Positions 34,218 through 41,834 of a stretch of 64,000 nucleotides of DNA are shown here, one piece after another. A program made the translations under genes and the position numbers. The stretch comes from Pseudonocardia phyllosphaerae (GTDB lineage Bacteria; Actinomycetota; Actinomycetes; Mycobacteriales; Pseudonocardiaceae), in NCBI RefSeq assembly GCF_046546475.1, contig NZ_JBKGXS010000009.1, positions 124,001 to 188,000 of the forward strand, read 5' to 3'. The stretch's first letter is position 1, and each line of letters starts with the position of its first letter. The notes beneath the pieces were generated by a model, which was not told the origin of the DNA, ran no database searches, and saw only the letters and a program-made list of their open reading frames with translations.

Positions 34218-35279
34218 GTGACCGAGGAGGCGCGGGCCGGCGACGCGCGGGACGCCGTCGCCGACCTGCGCCGCATCGCGTTCCTGCTGGAACGCGCGCA
34301 CGAGTCGACCTACCGGGTCCGGGCGTTCCGCACCGCGGCGTCGGCGCTGCGCGGGCGCGACGACGGTGAGCTCGCGCGGCTTGCGGCGAGCGGCGGGCTC
34401 ACCGACATCCGTGGCGTCGGGGAGGTGACCGCCCGGTGCATCGCCGAGTCGGTGGCGGGGGAGGAGCCGGTCTATCTGCGCCGGCTCGAGGACGCCGTCG
34501 CCCGTGCCGACGCCGACGGCGTCCCGCTCGCCGAGGCCGCCGTCCGGTTGCGGACCGCGCTGCGCGGGGACTGTCACAGCCACACCGACGCATCCGACGG
34601 CGGGTCGCCGCTCGCGGAGATGGCCGAGACCGCGATCGCGCTCGGGCACGACTACCTGGCGGTGACCGACCACTCGCCGCGGCTGACCGTGGCCAACGGG
34701 CTGTCGGCGGAGCGGCTGCGCCGCCAGGTCGAGCAGATCGCCGGGCTGAACGAGCGGATCGGCGCGTCCGGTTCGACGTTCCGGCTGCTCACCGGGATCG
34801 AGGTCGACATCCTCGACGACGGCGCCCTCGACCAGGACGACGAGCTGCTGGGCGCGCTGGACGTGGTGGTGGCGAGCGTGCACTCCAAGCTGCGGATGCC
34901 GCGCGACGAGATGACCGAGCGGATGCTCTCGGCGGTCGCTCACCCGCACGTCGACGTCCTCGGACACTGCACCGGACGCATGACCACGGGCCGGCGCAAA
35001 CGCCCGGAGTCCGAGTTCGATGCCGACGCGGTGTTCGCCGCCTGCGCCGAGCACGGCGTGGCCGTAGAGATCAACTCGCGGCCGGAGCGGCTCGATCCGC
35101 CGAAACGGCTGCTGCGCCTGGCCGTCGAGGCGGGCTGCGAGTTCACGATCGACACCGACGCGCACGCTCCCGGGCAGCTCGACTGGCTGGACCACGGCTG
35201 CGCCCGCGCCGTCGCCTGCGGGGTGCCGCCGGAGCGGATCCGGAACACGTGGGGTGTGGAGGAGCTGCTGAGCTCGTGA
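34218..35279 (+). CDS. PHP-domain phosphoesterase with N-terminal helix-hairpin-helix (PolX-like)
   Basis: A 353-aa protein joining a DNA polymerase X-like 8-kDa/HhH region (residues 12-95; FLLERAHESTYRVRAFRTAA, LTDIRGVGEVTARCIAE) to a PHP metal phosphoesterase: DCHSHTDASDGGS near 117, AVTDHSPRLTVANG near 150, DVVVASVHSKLRMP near 217, VDVLGHCTGR, and TIDTDAHAPGQLDWL near 310. The polymerase palm is absent. GTG at 34218 follows TAGCCT by 7 nt. It begins 10 nt after the CYTH-CHAD stop. A DNA-repair or nucleotide phosphatase role is plausible. Confidence 0.86.
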   Translation: MTEEARAGDARDAVADLRRIAFLLERAHESTYRVRAFRTAASALRGRDDGELARLAASGGLTDIRGVGEVTARCIAESVAGEEPVYLRRLEDAVARADADGVPLAEAAVRLRTALRGDCHSHTDASDGGSPLAEMAETAIALGHDYLAVTDHSPRLTVANGLSAERLRRQVEQIAGLNERIGASGSTFRLLTGIEVDILDDGALDQDDELLGALDVVVASVHSKLRMPRDEMTERMLSAVAHPHVDVLGHCTGRMTTGRRKRPESEFDADAVFAACAEHGVAVEINSRPERLDPPKRLLRLAVEAGCEFTIDTDAHAPGQLDWLDHGCARAVACGVPPERIRNTWGVEELLSS

Positions 35280-35642
35280 GCTTCCCGCCGGTGCGCCCGC
35301 TGGTCAGGGCCGAGGCGGGGTCGATCCAGGGCCGATCCAGGGCCGATCCGGGGTCGGCCCGGGGTCGCAGCAACCTCCCTCCTGGGAGATACCTCAGCTA
35401 CTGAGTCGTTGCCGGGAAGTGCGTCAGCAGCTGACGTATCTCGCGAGTGCCGGCCCGATGCGCCACGCCACCGAAGCTCGCCGGGCGTCGCAGCATGGGG
35501 TGCCCCCGCCGAAGTACTTCACCTGCTGAGGCATCTCCCGCAGATGTCTCAGATGTCTCAGATGTCTCAGTACGTGAGGCTTTCCGCAGGTGCCCGCCTG
35601 GTGTCGTCGTCCCCTCGGCGTCCCTCGGAGTCCCTCGGCGTC
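35280..35642. repeat. Repeat-rich 363-bp gap between convergent genes
   Basis: No gene seen. It holds GATCCAGGGCC twice in tandem (35323-35344), CAGATGTCT three times in tandem (35541-35567), and CCTCGGCGTC-type 10-mers three times (35613-35642). A 12-base motif close to GAGATACCTCAG occurs at 35386-35397 and, inverted, at 35431-35442 and 35526-35537; the CAGATGTCT array continues the same theme (GTCTCAG). A short GGCCGA-N7-TCGGCC hairpin lies at 35341-35359. The repeats lie between two 3' ends, not at a promoter. Confidence 0.7.
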
Positions 35643-36131
35643 TCAGCGCATCTCGAAGTCGGCGAAGTCGAAGCCGGGGGAGACGAAGCAGCTGACCAGC
35701 GTGTGTCCCGCGCCGAGCGGTGCCGCGCGTTGCCACACGCCGGCGGGCACGGTGTGCTGCGGCAGCGCGATCCCCGTCGACCGCGCGGCCCCGGACTGCA
35801 CCGTGTTTCCGGACTGCAGCGCCTCTCCGGACTGCAGTGCCTCTCCGGACGGCGGCCCGAGGCGCAGCACGGTCTCCTCGCCCGGGTCGGGGCCGTCGCC
35901 GGCGAGGCGGATCTCGGCGTCGGGGCCGGAGTGCCAGCACCACAGCTCGGCGGAGCGCACCCGGTGCCAGGCGCCGGGACCGTCGAACAGGTAGAGGATC
36001 GCGGTGGCCGAGGGTCGGTCGCCGTGCGGCGTCGCGACGGTCACCGGCGACGCCCACGTCCGCCGGTACCACCCGCCCTCCGGGTGCGGCTCGAGATCCA
36101 GGGCGACGGCGAGATCGGGGCGCGGCGGCAC
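35643..36131 (-). CDS. DUF985 cupin-family protein
   Basis: A 162-aa cupin_5/DUF985 protein with an RmlC-like fold. Seen: HPEGGWYRRTWASP near residue 14, ATAILYLFDGPGAWHRVRSAELWCWHSG near 40-65 (His/Glu of the cupin pocket), VPAGVWQRAAPLG near 125, and the family C-terminus LVSCFVSPGFDFADFEM. Between residues 94 and 114 a six-residue unit (SGEALQ and variants) repeats three times from an 18-bp tandem repeat. GTG at 36131 is the best start; upstream extension lacks homology. Biochemical role unknown. Confidence 0.85.
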   Translation of the reverse strand: MPPRPDLAVALDLEPHPEGGWYRRTWASPVTVATPHGDRPSATAILYLFDGPGAWHRVRSAELWCWHSGPDAEIRLAGDGPDPGEETVLRLGPPSGEALQSGEALQSGNTVQSGAARSTGIALPQHTVPAGVWQRAAPLGAGHTLVSCFVSPGFDFADFEMR

Positions 36132-36310
36132 CGGCCCACTCTCGCACCCGCGTCGCCGGTGACGCAGCGTACGGCTCCATCGCCGAAGCTCACCGTGCGT
36201 CGAGAAACATCCCGATCGGGGGTGCTTCGACCGGGTGCATCCGCTGGCGATGCTCACCCACTGCTCGTCTGATGGCACTGCTGGTGACCGAGGGACGGGA
36301 GTGATTCACG

Positions 36311-37345
36311 GTGCGTACGGGGTCAGCGGGACGAACGGGAACGAGGACACGGGCGACGGCCGCCCTGACGGCACTGGCGGCGACGCTCGTCGTCACCGCC
36401 GCGACGACGGCGGGCACCGCGCTCGCGGAGGAACCGGCAGCGTCCGGCCACCCGGCGCCGGGGGCCGCCCAGCCGGGCACTTCGCAGCCGGGCACCGCGC
36501 AGCGGGCGGGCGACGCGCCGGCGGCCCCGTCGCACTGCACCGAGACCGCCGCGCAGAAGTACGGCTGGGGCGCGCCGACGCGCCGGTCCGACTTCGACGG
36601 CAACACCCTCCCGCCGGACTGGCACTCCTACGGCCCCGAGCCGGGGCACGACAAGAAGGGTGTCCGCACCCCGGACAAGATCTCGGTCGGCGACGGCCAG
36701 ATGACGATCAGGTCCGACCAGGAGGGCACCACCGGCGCCGTCAGCTGGCACCCCGGCCAGCGCTACGGCCGCTGGGAGTCCTGCGTGAAGTCCGACAAGG
36801 CCTCCGGCGGGATCAACGCCCTGCTGCTGCTCTGGCCGGTGAAGGAGAACTTCCCGGTCGGCGGTGAGATCGACTGGATGGAGATCACCGACGACGCGCG
36901 GCAGAAGACGTCGTTCTTCCTGCACTACGGCGAGGGCAACGACCAGGAGTACGGCAGCGTCGCCCACGACTCGACGCAGTGGTCGGCCTACGCGCTGGAG
37001 TGGACCCCGGAGAAGATCACCGCGTACGTGAACGGCAAGGAGTGGTACTCCACCACCGACACGTCGCACTTCCCGCCCGGCGCGATGAACATGACCATGC
37101 AGCTCGACTACTTCGGCGACGCCGGCGGCCCGGCCGCCATGCACATGGACTGGGCCGAGCAGTGGGCGACGCGGGACAGCGTCCCCGCCACGCGCAGCCT
37201 CGCGCCGGGTGCGGCCGCGACCGGGCAGCCGAAGGACTTCCCGCAGCGCGCGCCGCGGGAGCTCTCCGGGACCGAGAAGAAGGCCCAGGACGACATGCTC
37301 GCCGCCCTGGCCCCGAAGCCGAAGACCCCGAAGCCGAAGAACTGA
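36311..37345 (+). CDS. Secreted glycoside hydrolase family 16 protein
   Basis: A 344-aa exported glucanase-like enzyme. The signal peptide has an Arg-rich n-region, a hydrophobic core (ALTALAATLVVTAA) and a probable cut after GTALAEE near 40. A Pro/Gly linker follows, then the GH16 jelly roll: WHPGQRYGRWESCVKS near 152, catalytic GGEIDWMEITDD near 182 (ExDxxE type), STQWSAYALEWTPEKI, and AMNMTMQLDYFG. The C-terminal tail is charged (KPKTPKPKN). GTG at 36311 with GGGAG about 9 nt upstream. It likely hydrolyses a beta-glucan; the linkage is not predictable. Confidence 0.88.
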   Translation: MRTGSAGRTGTRTRATAALTALAATLVVTAATTAGTALAEEPAASGHPAPGAAQPGTSQPGTAQRAGDAPAAPSHCTETAAQKYGWGAPTRRSDFDGNTLPPDWHSYGPEPGHDKKGVRTPDKISVGDGQMTIRSDQEGTTGAVSWHPGQRYGRWESCVKSDKASGGINALLLLWPVKENFPVGGEIDWMEITDDARQKTSFFLHYGEGNDQEYGSVAHDSTQWSAYALEWTPEKITAYVNGKEWYSTTDTSHFPPGAMNMTMQLDYFGDAGGPAAMHMDWAEQWATRDSVPATRSLAPGAAATGQPKDFPQRAPRELSGTEKKAQDDMLAALAPKPKTPKPKN

Positions 37346-37346
37346 C

Positions 37347-38330
37347 TCAGCCGGTCACCGCGTCCAGCTCGGCACGGGTCGGCGGGTCCGACCCGTGCCG
37401 GGAGCAGGTGATCGCCGCGGCCTCGACGGCCTCGGTCAGTACCGCTTCGAGGGTCTCGCGGTCGATCCCGTAGAGCTGCTCGCGCTGCTCGGCACCGAGC
37501 ATTCCGCGCCGGTGCAGCCCACCGAGCAGCGCCGAGGAGAACGAGTCCCCGGCGCCGACGGTGTCGACCAGCTCGATCTTCCGGCCGGGCAGCGTCAGCT
37601 CCACCCCGGACGCGGTCGCGGCCAGCGCGCCGTCGCCGCCCAGGGTCACGACCACGATCGCCGGCCCCAGCTCCAGCCACTCCGCGACGACCTCGCGCGG
37701 CGCCCGGCCCGGCTCCAGCCAGGCCAGGTCCTCCTCGCTGACCTTCACCACGTCGGCCAGGCCGAGCAGCTCGTGCACCCCGGGCCGGACGTCGTCGCGG
37801 GTGCCCATGAGCATCGGACGGACGTTCGGGTCGTAGCTGATCGTCGCGGTGTCGACGGCGATCGCCATGAGCTCGCGCAGCGCCTCCGCCCCGGGCGGGG
37901 TGGTCAGCGCCAGCGACCCCGAGTGCAGTGCGACGACCGGGCCCCCGGCCCCCGCGTCGAGCGCGCCGGAGAGCTCCTCGGAGGTCCACTGCCAGTCGGC
38001 GGTGCCCTCGACGCGGAAGTCGTAGTCGGCGACGCCGTCCTCGGAGAGCTCCACGATCGCCAGTGACGACGACTCCGCGGCCTCCACGGCGTGCGACAGG
38101 TCGACCCCGTTGGCGGCGAGGTGCTCGCGCAGCTTGCGGCCCAGGACGTCGTCGGCGAGGCGGGCGAGCATCCGGGCGGGGACGTCGAGCCGGGCGAGCC
38201 CGACCGCGACGTTGGCCGGGCTGCCACCGGGGGCGAACTCCCAGTAGCCCCCGACGGGGGCGGGCACGGCGTCGACCAGCGCCTCCCCGGCGACGGCGAT
38301 CACCCCGCCCGCATTGCGTGGTGTCGGCAT
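37347..38330 (-). CDS. PfkB-family carbohydrate kinase (fructokinase-like)
   Basis: A 327-aa ribokinase-superfamily kinase that phosphorylates a sugar with ATP. Seen: GEALVDAVPAPVGG near residue 15, FAPGGSPANVAVGLARL near 30 (PfkB signature 1), SYDPNVRPMLMG near 165, VTLGGDGALAA near 230 and DTVGAGDSFSSALLGGL near 260 (signature 2, catalytic Asp in GAGD). ATG 38330 is set by TACAGT 6 nt upstream; the ATG at 38372 would overlap the divergent GTPase promoter. The stop codon lies 1 nt from that of the convergent GH16 gene. Confidence 0.88.
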   Translation of the reverse strand: MPTPRNAGGVIAVAGEALVDAVPAPVGGYWEFAPGGSPANVAVGLARLDVPARMLARLADDVLGRKLREHLAANGVDLSHAVEAAESSSLAIVELSEDGVADYDFRVEGTADWQWTSEELSGALDAGAGGPVVALHSGSLALTTPPGAEALRELMAIAVDTATISYDPNVRPMLMGTRDDVRPGVHELLGLADVVKVSEEDLAWLEPGRAPREVVAEWLELGPAIVVVTLGGDGALAATASGVELTLPGRKIELVDTVGAGDSFSSALLGGLHRRGMLGAEQREQLYGIDRETLEAVLTEAVEAAAITCSRHGSDPPTRAELDAVTG

Positions 38331-38377
38331 GGGGGCACTGTAGTCAGCGCGATCACCGGTCGTGGTACTCATGTCGG

Positions 38378-39421
38378 GTGTCCAGGAGGATCCCGGTCGT
38401 GGTGCTCGCCGGTTTCCTCGGCGCGGGCAAGACCACGCTGCTCAACCACCTGCTCGCGACCGGCGGTGACGCCCGGATCGGTGTCGTGGTGAACGATTTC
38501 GGCGCCGTCGGGATCGATGCGATGCGCATCGCAGGCCAGGCCGGTGGCGTGATCGGCCTCGGCAACGGCTGCCTGTGCTGCGAGGTCGGGGAGGGTGGCG
38601 TCGCCGAGGTCCTCGACTCGCTGGCCCGGCGCCGCGAGGAGATCGACGTCGTCGTCATCGAGGCCAGCGGGATCGCCGAGCCCGGCACGCTGGTACAGCT
38701 CGTGCTCGACGGCCTGGGCAGGCACTTCTCGTTCGGCGGGCTGGTCGAGGTCGTCGACGCCGCGGAGTACGAGGCGACCCGCAAGCAGCACCCCCAGCTG
38801 GGGAAACACGTCGGGATGGCCGATCTCGTCGTCCTCAACAAGATCGACCGGGTGGGCCCGGGGCAGCTCTGGCGGGTGCGTCGGTTGTGCCGCGAGGACA
38901 ACCCGCGCGCCCCGATCGTCCCGGTCCGCGACGGGGCGGTGGACCCGGAGCTGCTGTTCGACATCGAGATCGTCCCCGGCCGGCAGCTGATGCTCGGCGA
39001 GCAGGTCTGCGAGACCGGCGAGCACCACGGGCACGGCCACGGGAGGCACGGGCAGCAGAGCCACGAGCACCTGCACGCCGGCTACCAGAGCGTGTCGTTC
39101 GTCTGCGACGAGCCGCTCGACGCGACCCGGCTGCGCGCCCTGCTCGACTCCCGTCCCTCCGGGCTCTACCGGATCAAGGGGTCGGTGCGTTTTGCCGCGG
39201 CCCCGAGCCGGGAGCGCTGGGACCTGCACACCGTCGGGCGCTACGTCCGCTTCCGCCGCACCCGCTGGGACAGCGGCGAGCCGCGACGCACCACGCTGGT
39301 CCTGATCGGGACCGGGCTGGACGAGGCCGCCCTGGAACGGGAGCTGCGCGACTGTGTGGCCGGCGACGCCGACCGGCGCGACGCCGACGCCCTGCTCCCG
39401 GTGCACCGCTACGCGGTCTGA
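38378..39421 (+). CDS. CobW/COG0523 family metal-chaperone GTPase
   Basis: A 347-aa G3E GTPase. Seen: Walker A GFLGAGKTTLLNHLL at residues 10-24, the metal-binding GNGCLCCEVGEGG near 62, Walker B/switch VVIEASGIAEPGTL near 90, NKIDRVGPGQLWRV near 148, a His-rich linker (EHHGHGHGRHG) near 212 and a CobW C-terminal domain from 230 (SVSFVCDEPLDATRLRALL). The CxCC and His run suggest zinc or cobalt handling. GTG at 38378 follows TACTCA by 6 nt, a leaderless start facing the kinase promoter. No metal regulator is adjacent. Confidence 0.9.
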   Translation: MSRRIPVVVLAGFLGAGKTTLLNHLLATGGDARIGVVVNDFGAVGIDAMRIAGQAGGVIGLGNGCLCCEVGEGGVAEVLDSLARRREEIDVVVIEASGIAEPGTLVQLVLDGLGRHFSFGGLVEVVDAAEYEATRKQHPQLGKHVGMADLVVLNKIDRVGPGQLWRVRRLCREDNPRAPIVPVRDGAVDPELLFDIEIVPGRQLMLGEQVCETGEHHGHGHGRHGQQSHEHLHAGYQSVSFVCDEPLDATRLRALLDSRPSGLYRIKGSVRFAAAPSRERWDLHTVGRYVRFRRTRWDSGEPRRTTLVLIGTGLDEAALERELRDCVAGDADRRDADALLPVHRYAV

Positions 39422-39441
39422 CCCCGGCTACGCGGGCCGGG

Positions 39442-39488
39442 CCGCCGCGCGCGCCGGGCCGCGATCAGCACCCGGCGGCGCGCGGCGG
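39442..39488. terminator. Large GC hairpin between convergent genes
   Basis: CCGCCGCGCGCGCCGGG (39442-39458) pairs with CCCGGCGGCGCGCGGCGG (39471-39488) with one bulged G. It sits between the stop of the CobW gene and that of the convergent membrane-protein gene and could serve both. Confidence 0.7.
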
Positions 39489-39507
39489 AACCCGGCGCGC
39501 GCGGAGC

Positions 39508-40095
39508 TCAGACCGCGGTGAGACCCGGTCCGGTCGCGGGCTCGTCCAGCGAGGTCAGTGCCTCGACCGCGCCACCGCCGTCGCCGGAGCCGTCGCCGCC
39601 GGAGACGGCGTTCCACAGCAGGACACCGAGGGTGCGCTGCGGGTCGACCCGCCCGGACTGCCACGACCGCGTCGCGGCGAGCCGCTCGGCCCGGCGGCAC
39701 AGCGCCCAGGACACCGAGTCACGGTCGGTGACGTCGACGGCGAACGTCCGGTGGCCGGTCCGCCGCTGGTAGGCGCGCACCGGGTCGGTCATCAGGTGGA
39801 TCACCGACAGCAGGGCGACGGCGAGCACGAAGAACGCGGGCAGCCCCGCGAGGAAGATCGTCGCCGTGCGCATCCAGCTGTCGCCGCCGAGTACGACGGC
39901 GACCACGGCGGACCCGGCGATGCCGGTCACGGTCATCGCCCCGGCCGGCAGCCGCGTGTAGACGAGGTCGCCCGCGTCGTCGACGACGTAGCTGGTGCCA
40001 CTGACCAGGGAAGGGTCGAACACCCGGTACCCGCTGCGGGTCCGGACGAGAGAGGGGAGCCGGTGGGTGGGTGCACCGGTCGTGATGTCGTTCAT
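39508..40095 (-). CDS. Hypothetical membrane protein with two TM helices
   Basis: A 195-aa protein not assigned to a family. An N-terminal soluble segment (SLVRTRSGYRVFDPSLVSGT) is followed by two hydrophobic helices at about 61-79 (VTGIAGSAVVAVVLGG) and 87-110 (IFLAGLPAFFVLAVALLSVI), then a cytoplasmic region with DPVRAYQRRTGHRTFAVDV and a Gly/Asp-rich tail. ATG at 40095 is preferred; the frame is open upstream to 40161. It stands alone between convergent CobW and the Rsm22 gene. Confidence 0.65.
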   Translation of the reverse strand: MNDITTGAPTHRLPSLVRTRSGYRVFDPSLVSGTSYVVDDAGDLVYTRLPAGAMTVTGIAGSAVVAVVLGGDSWMRTATIFLAGLPAFFVLAVALLSVIHLMTDPVRAYQRRTGHRTFAVDVTDRDSVSWALCRRAERLAATRSWQSGRVDPQRTLGVLLWNAVSGGDGSGDGGGAVEALTSLDEPATGPGLTAV

Positions 40096-40246
40096 GGTCG
40101 TGCTCGATCCGCTGGAAATCTTGTGCTCGCGGCCCACCACATGGCCGTCGCGCCAGGACATCGTCCACGATGCCGGTGTTTGTTACGGGATTGCTACGTG
40201 GTTCCCGGAGGCCGGACGGTGACCTTCGTCTCCACCGGTTGCAGGG

Positions 40247-41236
40247 TCACGAACCGTGACCGTCCGGCGGCCAGGCGTCGCCCCACTCGGCGTCACGGGC
40301 CTGCCGGAACAGCTCCTTGCGGCTGCGCGGAACGGGGGTGTCGCGAAGCCGGCCGTCGGCGTCGCAGACACGAAAAGTGATCAGACCCTTCCGCGACGAC
40401 GGGTGCCGGACGATCCGCCCCGGCGCGTGCCCCGGGGTCTCGCGCATCGCGACGACGTAGGAGAACTTCTCGTCCTCGTGCCCCAGCGAACCCGCCTTGA
40501 GCGCCCGGTGCCGGGAGCTGCGGTTCACCCGCGCCGCGAAGTGGCACCAGTCGTCGCCGGTGACCGGGCAGGCGTCGTCGTGCGGGCAGGGAGCGGCGAT
40601 CGTCATCCCGGCCACCAGCAGCCGCTCTCGCGCGGCGAGGATCCGGGCGTAACCGCCGGGAGTACCGGGCTCGACGAGCGCGACCACCCGTGCCGAGCGG
40701 GCCGCCGCGTCGACCAGGGCGTCGCGGACGGTCTCGGGGAGCTCGCCGAGCAGGTAGTTCGCGGTGAGCAGGTCCGAGGACGGCAGCACCGGGTCCGCGC
40801 CGAGCACCGTGGCCTCCCAGCGGGCGCCGCGCACGGCCGGTTCGCTGGTCCCCTCGGCGATCCGGCGGCCCAGCGAGCGCGCCGGAGACGCGGCCTCCAG
40901 CACGGTCGCGCCGCGCAGCGACGGCCACACCTGCGCGGCCGCCCACACCGCCGCCCCGGTGCCACCGCCGACGTCGACCAGGGTCTGCGGGGCGGGCACC
41001 CGCACGGCGGCGCGTTCGAGCACGTCGAGCACCGCGGCGTGCGTGGCGGGCATCCGGTACGCGGCGTAGGCGGCGGCGTCGTCGGCGGTGCGCAGGATCG
41101 GCGCCGACGGCACGCTCCCACTGCGGTACGCGCCGATCAGCCGCTCGACGACCGGGGTCAGCCGGGCGGACGGGATCGGGTCGAGCACCGCGTCCAGCGC
41201 GGCGGCCAGGTCGTCGGCGAGGTGGGTCGTGCTCAC
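40247..41236 (-). CDS. Rsm22-family small-subunit ribosomal methyltransferase-like protein
   Basis: A 329-aa Rsm22/METTL17-type protein. Seen: DVGGGTGAAVWAAAQVWPSL near residue 90 (SAM site), LTANYLLGELPE near 158, LVEPGTPGGYARILAARERLL near 185, then APCPHDDACP at 215-224, DDWCHFAARVNRSSRHRALK near 228 and a fourth Cys in FRVCDADG near 292. Those four cysteines match the iron-sulfur site reported for METTL17/Rsm22 relatives. It may act in small-subunit assembly. GTG 41236 with GAGGA about 10 nt upstream. Confidence 0.85.
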   Translation of the reverse strand: MSTTHLADDLAAALDAVLDPIPSARLTPVVERLIGAYRSGSVPSAPILRTADDAAAYAAYRMPATHAAVLDVLERAAVRVPAPQTLVDVGGGTGAAVWAAAQVWPSLRGATVLEAASPARSLGRRIAEGTSEPAVRGARWEATVLGADPVLPSSDLLTANYLLGELPETVRDALVDAAARSARVVALVEPGTPGGYARILAARERLLVAGMTIAAPCPHDDACPVTGDDWCHFAARVNRSSRHRALKAGSLGHEDEKFSYVVAMRETPGHAPGRIVRHPSSRKGLITFRVCDADGRLRDTPVPRSRKELFRQARDAEWGDAWPPDGHGS

Positions 41237-41291
41237 GGGGTCGTCGTCCTCACGGGCGCCATCCCACCACCCGCCCCGGGCCGGCCCGAGG

Positions 41292-41825
41292 TCAGGCGCG
41301 GCTCAGCAGCGGATCCCCGAGGGCGTCGAGCAGCGGGGCCTGCAGCCGCGCCCACGGCGACAGCCCCGATGCCGGGTCGTCGGCGGCGGCGCGGAACTGC
41401 TCCCAGGTCCACCAGGCGACCTCGGAGACCTCGTCCGGGTGCGGGGCGGGCTCACCGTCCAGGCGCGCCAGGTAGACCGGGCACAGCTCGTTCTCCTCGA
41501 CACCGTCCTGCGAGGCGCGGTAGGAGAACTCCGGCAGCGCCAGGCGCAGCTCGCTCGCGCGCAGGCCCAGCTCGTCGTGGAGCCTGCGGTGCACCGCGTC
41601 GGCGATGTCCTCGCCCGGGCCCGGGTGCCCGCAGCAGGTGTTGGTCCACACCAGCGGGAACGCGGTCTTGCTCCCGGCCCGGCGGGTCACCAGCAGCCGG
41701 CCCGCGCCGTCCACGCCGTAGCAGGAGAACGCCAGGTGGCGCGGGGTGCTCGCCCCGTGCACCGTGGCCTTGTCCGCGACACCGATCGCGTTGCCGTCGT
41801 CGTCCAGCAGCACGACCTGTTCCAT
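41292..41825 (-). CDS. idi: Isopentenyl-diphosphate delta-isomerase, type I
   Basis: A 177-aa Nudix-fold enzyme interconverting IPP and DMAPP. Seen: HLAFSCYGVDGAGRLLVTRRA near residue 30, catalytic Cys in WTNTCCGHPGPGED near 66, Nudix-like AVHRRLHDELGL near 80, and catalytic Glu in DGVEENELCPVYLA near 112; EVAWWTWEQF follows. Size is normal. TAGACA stands 6 nt before the ATG. It lies 9 nt downstream of the geranylgeranyl-reductase-type gene on the same strand, consistent with an isoprenoid unit. Confidence 0.95.
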   Translation of the reverse strand: MEQVVLLDDDGNAIGVADKATVHGASTPRHLAFSCYGVDGAGRLLVTRRAGSKTAFPLVWTNTCCGHPGPGEDIADAVHRRLHDELGLRASELRLALPEFSYRASQDGVEENELCPVYLARLDGEPAPHPDEVSEVAWWTWEQFRAAADDPASGLSPWARLQAPLLDALGDPLLSRA

Positions 41826-41834
41826 GCGTCCTGT

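Noticed and set aside
35541..35570. CAGATGTCT tandem array considered as a CRISPR
   Set aside because: Units are 9 bp with no spacers and no cas genes nearby; it is a simple tandem repeat.
36311..37345. GH16 gene as a possible lectin rather than an enzyme
   Set aside because: The EIDWME catalytic motif is intact, so hydrolase activity is the better reading.
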